From contig OU452199.1 of NCBI GenBank assembly GCA_911728435.2, positions 39,381,253 to 39,445,252 on the forward strand: DNA of 64,000 bases, read 5' to 3'. The notes beneath the pieces were generated by a model. That model did no database searches. It was not told the DNA's origin and saw only the letters and a list, made by a program, of their open reading frames with translations. How positions within the stretch are numbered: position 1 is the stretch's first letter; every line of letters starts with the position of its first letter. The translations under genes and the position numbers were made by a program. Below are positions 11,063 through 22,168 of this stretch, in pieces. Origin of the DNA: Apoderus coryli. Taxonomy: Eukaryota > Arthropoda > Insecta > Coleoptera > Attelabidae.

Positions 11063-12154
11063 TGAAAAAATTTCGTGGCAAAGCGGACTAAAATGTTGGC
11101 TTTACCTACACAAGGAATTTTGTTTAATTTAGCAGGGCCCCAGTCTAATTCGATAGAAACCAGACCGAGGCATGGGTCGACAGGTACTGACGAATTCGTT
11201 TCGCTCTTGTTATGAGCTCGTCAGAGCACCATAGTCGCTGCCCATCACAAATATCGGCCTGCATTTAAGCACAATAGGATACACAACAGTAGACACATGT
11301 AAACATATATCATCTACATGTACATAGTAATGCATATCCCATACCATGCAGAGGCCGAACAAACTCAATGTATAGGTAAAACCAGTCGTATAAATAGAAA
11401 TAAAAATAGTATGAACACAAAACGCTAGCAGGAGACCATTTTATCCTTCTGCCAGCATCTCCCAAATATTTGGGTTTCAGCAATGCTCGGACGGTGGTCT
11501 CCAAGCGTTCTGCCGTCGATGTTTAATGCCAAATAATGAAAAATTAAGAGGAAAATTCCTTGTGTAGGTAAAGCCAACATTTTAGTCCGCTTTGCCACGA
11601 AATTTTTTCATTTATTATATTTACGGACATGAAATCCTCTTAATTTTTCATTATTTGGCATTAAACATCGACGGCAGAACGCTTGGAGACCACCGTCCGA
11701 GCATTGCTGAAACCCAAATATTTGGGAGATGCTGGCAGAAGGATAAAATGGTCTCCTGCTAGCGTTTTGTGTTCATACTATTTTTATTTCTATTTATACG
11801 ACTGGTTTTACCTATACATTGAGTTTGTTCGGCCTCTGCATGGTATGGGATATGCATTACTATGTACATGTAGATGATATATGTTTACATGTGTCTACTG
11901 TTGTGTATCCTATTGTGCTTAAATGCAGGCCGATATTTGTGATGGGCAGCGACTATGGTGCTCTGACGAGCTCATAACAAGAGCGAAACGAATTCGTCAG
12001 TACCTGTCGACCCATGCCTCGGTCTGGTTTCTATCGAATTAGACTGGGGCCCTGCTAAATTAAACAAAATTCCTTGTGTAGGTAAAGCCAACATTTTAGT
12101 CCGCTTTGCCACGAAATTTTTTCATTTATTATATTTACGGACATGAAATCCTCT
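11063..12154. mobile_element. Foldback element with about 490-bp near-identical arms
   Basis: The left arm (11063-11551) and right arm (11635-12122) are inverted and essentially identical: a 64-codon open segment reads identically from both (11310-11504 minus, 11683-11877 plus). The 83-bp spacer (11552-11634) is repeated as the right terminus, giving the order A'-B-A-B. A 13-bp direct repeat, taaacgtattaat, brackets the whole (11050-11062 and 12155-12167). That is too long for a Tc1/mariner duplication, so this is a different class. The mirrored open segments are not taken as genes. Confidence 0.85.
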
Positions 12155-12600
12155 TAAACGTATTAATGTATCTAATAGCCTATGAAATGTCAAATGTCTC
12201 TCGATTTTCTCCTACACCAAGTTAAGAAAGAGAATAAATGCAAAATTTAACTACCTACTCCAAGTTAATACATACTGTAATATAGCACGCCACTGAAATC
12301 CTGAAAACAAATTTAATTATTCCAGGATTTTTCATATTTTGGAAGTTTGGTATACGTATTCGTATAATGTTATCTTTCAGAATAAAAACAGATAATGTTT
12401 ATTATTGACTAAATAGATGTGTTGAACATGCAAATTTGTAAAACCACCTACAACCTACCTACCCCATTTTTTTAATCAATGTTGTAGATAATACTAATTA
12501 AATGAATAATTCTAACTAATTAGAGGGTTAGGGAGTATCTCGTACGTTATAAACAGTTATTTTTATTATTTCATTATGTTATAGGACAACCATAACCATA
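12155..12600. other. AT-rich spacer
   Basis: Nothing recognisable is seen. Confidence 0.3.
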
Positions 12601-12894
12601 TACAGGGTGTTCAGCTGAAATGGGCAACCCCTCTTACCTTTTTCATTTTTTAATTTAGAAAGATGCATTCATTATTATGAACGTTGCAGTAATTTTTCAA
12701 ATTCCGGGACCGAAAAAACACGACAGCGCGTGATTTATTGGCCAAAATGCAGATTAGATCAATGTTTTTTGAAATGGAACACCCTATATATCTTTATATC
12801 GTTAAGAAGGTTTTTTTTTCATCATTAATATTTCATTCTAAATTTAAAAATGAAAATGTTAAGAGGGTGGCAAATTTCAGGGGAACACCCTGTA
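12601..12894. mobile_element. Short MITE-like segment with TACAGGGTGTTC ends
   Basis: TACAGGGTGTTC at the left and GAACACCCTGTA at the right bracket 294 bp. TA precedes the left end but not the right, so the unit may be two partial ends. No coding potential. Confidence 0.45.
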
Positions 12895-13435
12895 CATACA
12901 CCGTGCATCAAATATGTATATAAGAAGGTGCTGCAAACTTTAGTACAATGGGAGTTACACACGGTAAATTCAATTTTAAGAAAATTAAGCAATTTGGATA
13001 TCTTTCACATAATATACTAAGTTTGAACTATCTTTATATACAGGGTAGCGTTATGACACAAGTGAACATTTTTTATGTATAAAAGTCTCAAATTTATTAT
13101 TATTTTTAGAAAGAGTAAAAAAAACGCACAAAAAAAAAGTTGGGACAAAATTTGTTCTGACCCCCCAGCCTAACCCACCCCTGACATTTTGGTAACCATG
13201 GGATATTATATTTGTTAATAATCCTACAAAGATACGTAAGTGTGCTAGATTTCATTTTGATATCGAGACGAATTTCGGATATATTACTAAAAACCCATCG
13301 TCAGGAATTTACAAATAACACCCTGTATCTGAAAACGAAGCATTTTTCGATATATGTTCATATGAAAAAAAAATTTTATTTTCGCTTGTAGAATGTCCCC
13401 TTAAATTATATGAGTTAATTTCGGGACACCCTTTA
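12895..13435. other. Mixed solo ends of the TACAGGGTG family
   Basis: TACAGGGTAGCG at 13039, aacaccctgtatc at 13318 and gggacacccttta at 13423 are ends without clear partners. No gene. Confidence 0.4.
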
Positions 13436-15220
13436 TACCTGGTCGGGCAGTACATTCGCCTCGGTCTCTCATAGCCTAACAAAATTGGAATTGCAAATTT
13501 TGTTTACGTGGGTGTATGTAGGTCTATCAGGAGCATTTAACAAAAATGTTTTAAATATACCGGGTGTCCCAGAAAAGTGTGGCATATCAATGTTATCTTT
13601 TTTTAAATGGAACACCCAGTATTTTTTGGATTTTTTGAAGACTTTGGACAAAATAAAGTAAAGTTATTGTTATGATCCCTATACCTAAATCTACCCGTTT
13701 GGCCAATTTTTGCGTTTTTTGCAAAAAATAGGGTCATTTTGAAACACATTCGGTGTGTTTAAAATTTTAAAATGCAAGTGGATAGGACATACATTAGGTC
13801 GGTGTATAGCCCAATTGTAAATATTGTACAGGGTGGTTATTGTTCTTATCAATCATATTTATTTAAATAACTTTTTTATTTTAAATAGCACACCCTATAT
13901 TTCATAGCCCCTGTCGATACTAATTATTGTTCTCTATCAAACAGTATTAGGCTTCCCTATACCCAACTGTTACCGTTTCCCAAGAAATCATTATTATAAC
14001 TTATTTATCTTATTGATTTGACTTTTAATAGTAGGTACACCCTGTAATCTACATTACTAAATTACTATTAGCTGATCGGTATTCGAATATTACAACAGTT
14101 TTTCCGTAGACAAATTGGAACTTAAAAGACAACAAGGTTTCTCTACCATCAAGTATGGGACTATACTAATCGTACTTAAAAACTTTTACACTACAATTTA
14201 TTCGGTACCTAATTCTAACAAACTCTGAAAGTTAAAACTTAAGAATAATAAAAAAGGTACAAATTTATAACATTCAGTAACATATTCATAATTCTTAAGA
14301 ATTAACAACAAAAAAAGACCTATACCATACATACCTATTTACTATAGCTACAAAAAATGCTCAAAATGTTGGCCGTTATTTTCAATACACAGATGAATTC
14401 TTTTTTCAAATGAATGTTTGACATTTGCTAATAATTGTGGTGCAATTGTATCAAAAGCAGTTTTAATTCGCTGTTTCATATCATCCCGTGTTGTTGTTGG
14501 CGTATCATAAACAATGTTTTTAATATATCCCCATAAGAAAAAATCTGGTGGTGTTAAGTCTGGAGACTTTGGGGGCTAGTTTTATGGACCATCGCGGCCA
14601 ATCCATTTCTCAGGAAATAAACGATCGAGAGTACGCCTTACTAGCCTATAAAAATGTCAACAAATCAATACGACAAATAAATTAAAATATTGTTTTGTTG
14701 GGAAAACGGTCACGGTTAGGTATAGGAAAACCTAATACCATTTGATAGAGAACATTAATTAGTATCGACAGGTGCTACGAAATATAGGGTGTGCTATTTA
14801 AAATAAAAAAGTTATTTAAATAAATATGATTGATAAGAACAATAAAAAATTGTGACCGCCCTGTACAATATTTACAATTGGAGAGTATACACCGACCTAA
14901 TGTATGTCCTATCCACTTGCCATTTTAAAATTTTAAACGGTTTAGTTCAAAAAATCAACGCACAGTATGTTTTTCAAAATGGCCCTATTTTTTGCAAAAA
15001 ACGCAAAAATTGGCCAAACGGGTATAGAGATTATAACAATAACTTTACTTTATTTTAGCCGAAGTCTTCAAAAAATCCAAAAAAATACTGGGTGTTCCAT
15101 TTAAAAACATGTTTGTTAAATGCTCCTGGTAGATCTACATACACCTACGTAAACAAAATTTGCAATTTCAATTTTGTTAGGCTATGAGAGACCGAGGCGA
15201 ATGTACTGCCCGACCCGGTA
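13436..15220. mobile_element. TIR/foldback element carrying a transposase remnant
   Basis: Left end TACCTGGTCGGGCAGTAC is mirrored by GTACTGCCCGACCCGGTA, both flanked by TA. The arms pair over roughly 550-650 bp (to about 14050 on the left, from about 14660 on the right). The unpaired centre holds a minus-strand transposase C-terminus (14348-14638). This looks like a Tc1/mariner-class element reduced to its TIRs and the 3' part of its gene. Confidence 0.85.
14348..14638 (-). pseudogene. IS630/Tc1-type transposase, C-terminal DDE fragment
   Basis: 97 codons read through from RRTLDRLFPEKWIGRDGP to the final stop with two internal stop codons. The hallmark motif PKSPDLTPPDFFLWG contains the last catalytic acidic residue region. 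TTTRDDMKQRI and IENNGQHFEHFL at the end match the usual C-terminus of this insect DDE family. The N-terminal HTH and the first two acidic residues are absent. It lies exactly in the unpaired centre of the surrounding foldback element, so it is probably that element's own gene. Confidence 0.85.
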
Positions 15221-15948
15221 TATAGCCAACGTATAACAGGGACAGAGGACGGTTATGAATAGAACAGTCAATAGTTGAGAACAGTGTTGTGACATATAAA
15301 TATAAATAATAGTGAAATAAATTGTACAACTAAATACAGTCATATTAGTGCATTAATGTTGTTAGTTTGTTTAAGTGTTTAGTTAGTGTAAATAAATTAG
15401 TTTTAATTAACGCCCGTTATTATTTCACACTATACGAACCACGAAAAACGTTACAACATTCTATTACTTGACCACCCTATACCTTAGTATTGAACTATGT
15501 TTAAATACGCAGACATTTGTAATAAGGTATTTTTAATTTCATCTTGATTCAAAGAGTCTATAGTTACAATATAAAATATTGCTTCCACACCGTTAATAAA
15601 GAGGAATGCAATAATTTAACTGAAAAGAATGGCATTGTGATAATATAAATAATATTTATGTCAGTAACGAAAAAATCCTGTAATATAAATAAATATTCAT
15701 ATCAATCATATACCCACGTTCAATACCTAAAGTAATATCCATTAATTTTCAAGTTATCAAAAATGCTATGAATAGTAAAGTTTCGCAGATTTTTAGCTGC
15801 AATACACATAATAGAATATTGCATATCGTAGGTATATGGAGAAGCTATTAGTTTGAAAATTTGATTCATCTGTCAAATTTGATGTTTCAACACTGAATTT
15901 AATTAATTTATTTTCTAAAGTAATCCATATTCAACGTGTAGCGGGATC
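15221..15948. other. AT-rich spacer
   Basis: Nothing recognisable as a gene is seen. Confidence 0.3.
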
Positions 15949-16561
15949 AATAAATAAATAAAAGACGTCTGCTCCACAAAATCCACATATATATACGTCC
16001 AATCTTCTATAAATTGGTTAACATTTGCCACACATGTTTCGGAACAGTAAATGTTCCATAATCAGTGGTACATTATAAATCTTTCGAAATGTGAGAGGCC
16101 GAACATCCATATATGCACCCTATGGAAAAATTTTTATATAAAGGGGTTAGATTTGAATAAAAATACATCAATTATAACACGTTAAGGAAGACAGAGTTAA
16201 CTGTTTAAAAATTATGATTCTTGAGACTAGCAAAGTATTTCATTTTATTACAAACAAATTCAATCAAATTAATTAATGTTAAATACTTTCTTAGTCTCAA
16301 GAATCATTTAACTCTGTGTTCCTTAACGTATTATAATTGATGTATTTGTATTCAAATCTAACCCCTTAATATAAAAAAATTTCCACAGGGTGCATATATG
16401 GATATTTGGCCTCTCGTATTTCGAAAGATTTATAATGTACCACTGATGATGGAACATTTACTGTTCCGAAACATGTCTGGCAAATGTTAACCAATTTATA
16501 GAAGATTGGACGTATATATATATTTGGATTTTGTGGAGCAGACGTCTTTTATTTATTTATT
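15949..16561. mobile_element. Foldback element ending in gacgtctgctccac
   Basis: Arms of about 290 bp run from aataaaagacgtctgctccac to its mirror gtggagcagacgtctttta, centred near 16255. An inner motif, gatgatggaacatttactg, is followed by ttccgaaacatgtctgg. A single arm of the same family with the same gtggagcagacgtc end is at 41155-41270, and a partial one near 49562. Confidence 0.8.
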
Positions 16562-16689
16562 AATTAATTTAATTTAAACCAATCAGAATTGAATTACGCG
16601 ATGATTTTGCTGATCTTTTTTTTTCAATTCTTCAAATTGTTTCCATATATACGAGATTTATATTACAACTTACAACAGGAAATAATAAA

Positions 16690-17168
16690 CTGTTGTTCTC
16701 GAGGCATGAATAGCTCTCCATATTTAAGTGTAAAAGTAATATTTCTCTGAGTTTTTTGTCGTTTACTCATGGCGACAATGTTTGGGTAATATAAGTGTAT
16801 AATATTTTTTCCATTTTTGACTCCTTTTTGCACTATTTTTGAACACCTGTGTGAACCAATTCTTCTCTGTGACATTTTTTAGGTCTTTTCGAAGACCAAT
16901 GTGATCTAATTTTTGTATGGTTAATGTGTTAGGTTATACTCCACTAAAATTATTCAATATTTTGAATAAGTTTGGGAAGTATGAATTAATTTTAAACCCT
17001 TTTTTAATCCCCTTGCCTATGCTGAATGTTTCATTAAAATTAATCAGCACCTAGACGTATCGTTTAGTATTTTTGTGCTAAATTTGGTTAAAATATGTTA
17101 AGTGGTTTTTGAGTATCGTGGCTAGACAGACATACAGATACATATAATTCTTTTTTGAAACTACTTAT
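16690..17168 (+). repeat. Internally deleted copy of the cgaacgcctatg repeat
   Basis: It has the same 5' end as at 5189 (ctgttgttctcgaggcatga) and the same 3' end (acagacatacagataca, then ttgaaactacttattt), but only two or three internal modules. It abuts the foldback that starts at 17176. Confidence 0.7.
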
Positions 17169-17175
17169 TTAGGTA

Positions 17176-18142
17176 TACAACGTGTTTCTAAAAAGCTGGC
17201 CAAAATTTGTGAGCGAATTGGGGCCATCTAATCATGAAAAAAACCTAAATTGTAATTTTTCGAAAAGTCTTTATTTACAAAGATACAGGGTGTTAAAGAT
17301 GACTGCCTGAGGACGATTTTTTTGAAATATTTTCGAAACGATTAAAGATGACTTAACCCCATGTAGCATATTTATTCACCTAGTTAAATGTCGTAAACTG
17401 ACATGAAATTGAAAAAGGATGACTATAGGCGGGTAACCGGGGGGGACCCTTGCCTTAATTATAACCTAACTTTTTTTTCTTGTGATTTTTATTATATTTG
17501 TGTTAAAAATGTGATAAAATAAAGTTTTCTACATAAAAAAGGTTTTTTTTGAAAAACTTAAAGGTTGTCGAGCAATTCGAGTTTGAAGATTTTAGGACAG
17601 AACTGGTCCACAGTAAACAGCATTAATAAAATTATTGAAATACAGTTTGCTAACGAAAAGATTTCCAACATTTTATTAATGCTTTGTACTAAAGGACCAG
17701 TTTTGTCCTAAAATTTTCAAACTCGAATTTCTCGAAAACCTTTAAGTTTTTCGAGAAAATAGAAGTATGCCTTTTTTTATGTAGACAACTTTATTTTATC
17801 ATATTGTTGACAGAAAATGAATAAAAGTCACAAGAAAAAAAGTTAGGTTATAATTAAGGCAAGGGTCCCCCCCGTTTACCCGCCTATGGTCATCCTTTTT
17901 TCTTCAATTTCATGTCAGTTTACGACATTTAACTAGGTGAATAAATATGGTACATTTGATTACTTCATCTTTACTCGTTTCGAAAATATTGAAAAAAAAA
18001 TCGTCCTCAGGCAGTCATTTTTAACACCCTGTATCTTTGTAAATAAGAACTTTTCAAAAAATTACAATTTAAGTTTTTTTCATGATTAGGTGTCCCCAAT
18101 TCGCTCACAAATTTTGGTCAGCTTTTTTAGAAAAACCTTGTA
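17176..18142. mobile_element. Foldback element, copy 1 of a two-copy family
   Basis: TACAACGTGTTTCTAAAAAG at the left mirrors CTTTTTTAGAAAAACCTTGTA at the right in degenerate form; both are flanked by TA. The arms are about 470 bp, with centre near 17655. An inner tacagggtgttaaagatgac lies about 110 bp in from each end. A second copy is at 55911. No coding capacity. Confidence 0.85.
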
Positions 18143-18194
18143 TAATCACCACCAAGTATAACAAAATTCATGAACTAATAGGCTCCCTATTACA

Positions 18195-18990
18195 TTGAAA
18201 TCTTGGAAACGGTAGGAGTTACAATGTTGGTTAAATTAGAGAAAAGTTGTACAATTCAAACACCTTTTAACTGGCGTTTTCAAACGTAAAGTAACTTTAG
18301 CCGTTTTCGAGAATTTTTGACAAAACGATGTTAGTTTTTATTTATTTGTGACATTATTTTTATCATTTTATTTATTTTTTCTTTTCACAATTTTCTTGAG
18401 TTGTTGATTCTATATTAAAAATTCAACAATTTGGTTTTAAATGTTTTATATAAAAACATGTTGTTTTTTTCCTTATTATTATTTGTTTTTCGTTGTTACT
18501 ACGTTTCCGCATGTTTTATGCCTTCCTCAGGTTACTTCATTGTTACTTTTTGAGGATAATAAGATAGTATTTACAATTTTCACTACAACGTTCGTTTTTG
18601 AAAAACCATCATCAACTTAGTTTTTGTCAATACGGCGCTGGTGTTTTTATTGTTAATTTTTACGCCATTTTCAATTCAAAAAGAAGTGGCATGTCACACG
18701 TTTTTAGCTGTTATTTAAAATTATTCAATAAAAATCGCCGTAGTTTGGCACTTAACTGACTGAATGCAGAGTAGTAGGTTTTGCAAACACATTCTTTCAT
18801 CGTTACTCACAATTATTCGTTATTATTTGACAGTTTACTTCTGCCTCAGTACAACATTTTTTTTTCTGTACGCGGTTTTTTAAATTTAGTTGAAATTTTT
18901 GTGCTTATTGAAGTTATCAAAAAACTCCTTTCTCCGATGAATGATTTACGCAAAAAAAAGCGCCAGACCATTGTTTTCTAATAACATTAC
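18195..18990 (+). repeat. Dispersed repeat, copy 1
   Basis: It shares many blocks with 49650-50110, for example gagaataagatagcgttt-like and gaaaaaccatcatcaactt. The distal block 18838-18960 is present in the other copy in inverted orientation. Confidence 0.65.
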
Positions 18991-19901
18991 AAATTCCTGC
19001 CCTGTAAAAATTATATAGTCTTACTTTAAACTTTTAAAAACACAATAACAAAACATCTTATAACAAAAGAAAACTTTGCTAAAGTAATTTGCATTCAAGT
19101 AACAGAAAAGGAAAATATTTTCGTATATATAGGGTTGTAAATATTCAAAAGCCCATGTATAGAAAAACAAAAATTATTTTATTAGTTAATCAAGCTACCC
19201 TTCAGTTGTATAATCGTGACGCATTCTCACTACGCTTAAATTATTTCTCAGGAAGAGGACTATTAGGAAAAAAATGATAAAATCCAAAAAACAGGGGATA
19301 CGGGGTTCGTTTCAAACAAAACATCAGGCCATGTATGTTAATATATCAAGGGTTATAGAAGGTGTCACGCAATCTCACTACGCTCAAATTATTTCTCAGG
19401 AAGAGGACTATTAGAAAAAAAATGCAAGAATCTAAAAAACAGCGGATACGGCAGATGGACAACTTTTTCATTATTAGTTTTGTAAAACTTGAATGTTCAT
19501 GCTAAATGGCTGAAGTTGCACATTTGAATATAACTTTGAATTTAAAATCACTTTACCCTATAAAATTCTTCTGTATTGTAAAATAATCGGTTGTGTCTCC
19601 CCAAAACTTTCCCGTCTTTATTTTAATTTCTTTTTTGCGCGGTCACAATACTTTCCCTCTGCGGAAAGTGAAATAAAAGTACTTTACTCATGAGTAAAAT
19701 TCATATTTTTGACAAACCTCGTATACGGCTTACAAAATTGATATATGATTTTAAATTTTGGACCATGCAGAACTTTTTATCAAGAATACATTTTTTCACA
19801 AAACCAATAGTAAAAAAGTTTTTTCTACGACTGTCTTTAAATGCCTTTATTATATGTTCAACCATGATTTGAAAATGTAGTACATTGTAATGTTGTTTTG
19901 C
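18991..19901. other. AT-rich DNA with a 148-bp-offset direct repeat
   Basis: The block ctcaggaagaggactatta occurs near 19247 and again about 148 bp downstream, with flanking tctcactacgct and a matching 3' extension. At 19590-19670 there is a reverse-strand piece of the repeat family that starts at about 31905 (motif ttgcgcggtcacaatactt). No gene. Confidence 0.5.
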
Positions 19902-20008
19902 ATTTACCCGTGCACAATAAATATTTTCCACAAGTTGCCTAGCAACTAGTGGGAAATATACTAGTTGCTAGGCAACTTGTGGAAAATATTTATTGTGCAC
20001 GGGCAAAT
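19902..20008. repeat. Near-perfect hairpin with X-box-like motifs
   Basis: Arms of 49 bp (19902-19950 and 19960-20008) differ at one position and leave a 9-base loop, gggaaatat. Each arm contains GTTGCCTAGCAAC, which satisfies the RFX X-box pattern (GTTGCC, one spacer base, AGCAAC). No target duplication was recognised. Confidence 0.9.
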
Positions 20009-20906
20009 TTCCTGGTAATGACAAAAGTAGCGTCGGCCATGAAAAATCACCATAGCAACGCCGACAATACAAACACACCAAATTGACAGTTTAGGTATTT
20101 ATAATTATTAATAATTATAATTAAGTATTTCGCTAATTTCAAAACACAAACACAGTGATAGTGAATATAGTTTAACACCACATAATCAATTTAATACTTC
20201 TAACTTATCGTATTTAGGCTTACGAACATGGGTAAGTTTCGAAATACAAATACTTTCCTAAAAATTATGTTTAATTTATTCAAAAGCATTAAAACAGTCA
20301 TAGAAAAAGTATAGTGTGAAACTCACATGAAATGACCATTTTCTACTCGTATGATTTGCAAACGATCATACTCGTAGGAAATATATGTAATTTCATGTTC
20401 GTTGCACAATATACTATTTCATTTTGTATATTTACGGACACAAATTCATTGTATAGTTTTCCATATGGTTCCAAAACAGTGTATATTTTTTACTAACAGC
20501 AAAAAAACAATAACATATTAATTTTAAGCCTCCACTGTTTTGTATTAATAAATAAACAAATAATACATTAAATCGTAAATATTTTAAAAATCCATTGGTG
20601 CGGCCAATCTTTTTCATAACACGGCCCAAATTTGTAAATGCATCGGTGTGGGCAACATAAGTCTGTCAAAACGACTTGAATCACTTTTGTTTTGCGCTTA
20701 CTTACTTACGTTGATTGGTCGTTACAAGTTTCGTTGCCTTCGCGAATTTTTAACAAACACAATCGAACTGCCGTTTATTTTGAGATCACAATTTAAGCGA
20801 AAAAGGTTGTTTTGTGGATTGAGTTTTAATGTATGTAAAGATTAGTTGGAACACTAGAAGTTACAACAAAACTGTTCGTTATTTGAACAATGCTGTGTTT
20901 ATTTAG
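20009..20906. other. Possible promoter, 5' UTR and intron; otherwise unassigned
   Basis: The half X-box catagcaac at 20051 lies downstream of the hairpin. At 20228 an ATG is followed after one base by a perfect donor (ATGG/GTAAGT), so an exon ending at 20231 is possible. No downstream acceptor gives a clear frame. See findings. Confidence 0.25.
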
Positions 20907-21077
20907 AGTTGGTTTTCTAGCAAAGAAGAATACGCAGCATATGGAAGAATGAGGAAGAAGCTAATACAACTTTCGCACTGCTTAGATCAGTTTGCAAAAA
21001 GGAACAAAAGACATATTAGGCGTTATCTTTCTATAGCAACTCAGATGAGCCGCTCACCTTACTGGCATTTTCTATAA
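20907..21077 (+). CDS. Candidate terminal exon of unknown gene
   Basis: After the strong acceptor tgtgtttatttag, 56 codons are open to TAA, beginning SWFSSKEEYAAYGRMRKK and ending SRSPYWHFL. It is basic and richer in GC than the flanks. The family is not recognised. Phase does not match the possible first exon at 20231, so it may be chance or belong to another transcript. Confidence 0.25.
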   Translation, partial: SWFSSKEEYAAYGRMRKKLIQLSHCLDQFAKRNKRHIRRYLSIATQMSRSPYWHFL

Positions 21078-21395
21078 ATGAAACGACATTTAGAGATCAA
21101 ATTCTCAGTTGCCTGTCAAATTCATTCATTTCAAATTTGTAAAAGGAACGTGCGTAATAGACAGGTGATTGAAAATTTCTGATATTTCGCGTAGAAGGAC
21201 AACTGCTATAATAATTAGAAGTACTTTAAAATAATCGATTACACATCGATAACTTGTTGCATCATTATACGAAGAGTGTCACTTTGACAGTTTAAATAAT
21301 CCGAGAGGGTTAATTATTCTGCCATTGTTAATACTACCAACTTATATGCAATAATGTGTACTGGATATGGTATGGAAAGCTAAAAAGTTTAACTA
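21078..21395. other. Spacer
   Basis: No gene is seen; atatggtatggaaagctaaa at 21366 is the dispersed motif shared with 7369 and 59265. Confidence 0.3.
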
Positions 21396-21397
21396 TG

Positions 21398-21460
21398 ACT
21401 TCGTAGCCTAGCGGATAGAATACAGTGTCACAAAGAAGGAGACGTTGGTTCAAATTCACA
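21398..21460 (+). mobile_element. tRNA-like sequence (SINE head or tRNA pseudogene)
   Basis: An A-box, tagcctagcgg, and a B-box-like ggttcaaattc are spaced as in a tRNA gene. The anticodon and T arms are imperfect and no CCA-side acceptor pairing is seen, so a functional tRNA is unlikely. Confidence 0.45.
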
Positions 21461-21469
21461 AAAGGCGAT

Positions 21470-22165
21470 ACTTCTCTTTTCCAATTTTTAAATGTTATCT
21501 AGAAGGCACCTATTTAAAAAATTCAGTTCCTTATTGCATCTGACCATTTTAAAGTTAATTTTTAAATTAAATGTTATGTTAATTCAGTGAAATAATTAAG
21601 CTATATAACTATGTAAAAAGATTAAATCACTTTACTTTATAGCCACTAGCTATAGGTGAATCAAACTTACCTGTGTAGTTCACTTGACAGCTGTTAAGCA
21701 GATTCCAGATTTTTTCTGGATAGTCTTGAATCAATTCGTTTTACCAAAATCGAAACTTCACAGTCTCTCTTCTAACCTATCGTCGAACTCTCCCAAAATG
21801 TTAGACGCGGCAAAGAATGTAATTGCCGGGTCGACGTTCAACAGGTAAATAACTGAATGTAAATGAATAGCGTCGCAACGTCGACGTCGCTATATAACGA
21901 TGCCTAGTTAATGAATTGTAGGCGCATCCCACGACGAGAGCCAGTATCATAATATAGTATAGATATAGGAATTTATTTGTAATTTTCATAGTTACAGGGT
22001 GAGTCACGTAATGGGCAATATTTTGAAATTTGGATAATTTTGGAGAATCTATAATTGCCTTTTGAAGTGTTACCTTGCTTATTTCAATTATTTTGCATTA
22101 CACTGCCTTCTTAATATAATCGTTGTTTGCGTCAATACGTAAAAAAATCCGCTGCCAAAAAAATC
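21470..22165. other. Spacer with solo transposon end
   Basis: A ttacagggtgagtcacgt end lies at 21994. No gene. Confidence 0.3.
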
Positions 22166-22168
22166 ATG

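Noticed and set aside
11310..11877. Two identical 64-codon frames on opposite strands
   Set aside because: Produced by the inverted repeat; no domain, codon bias or signal supports a gene.
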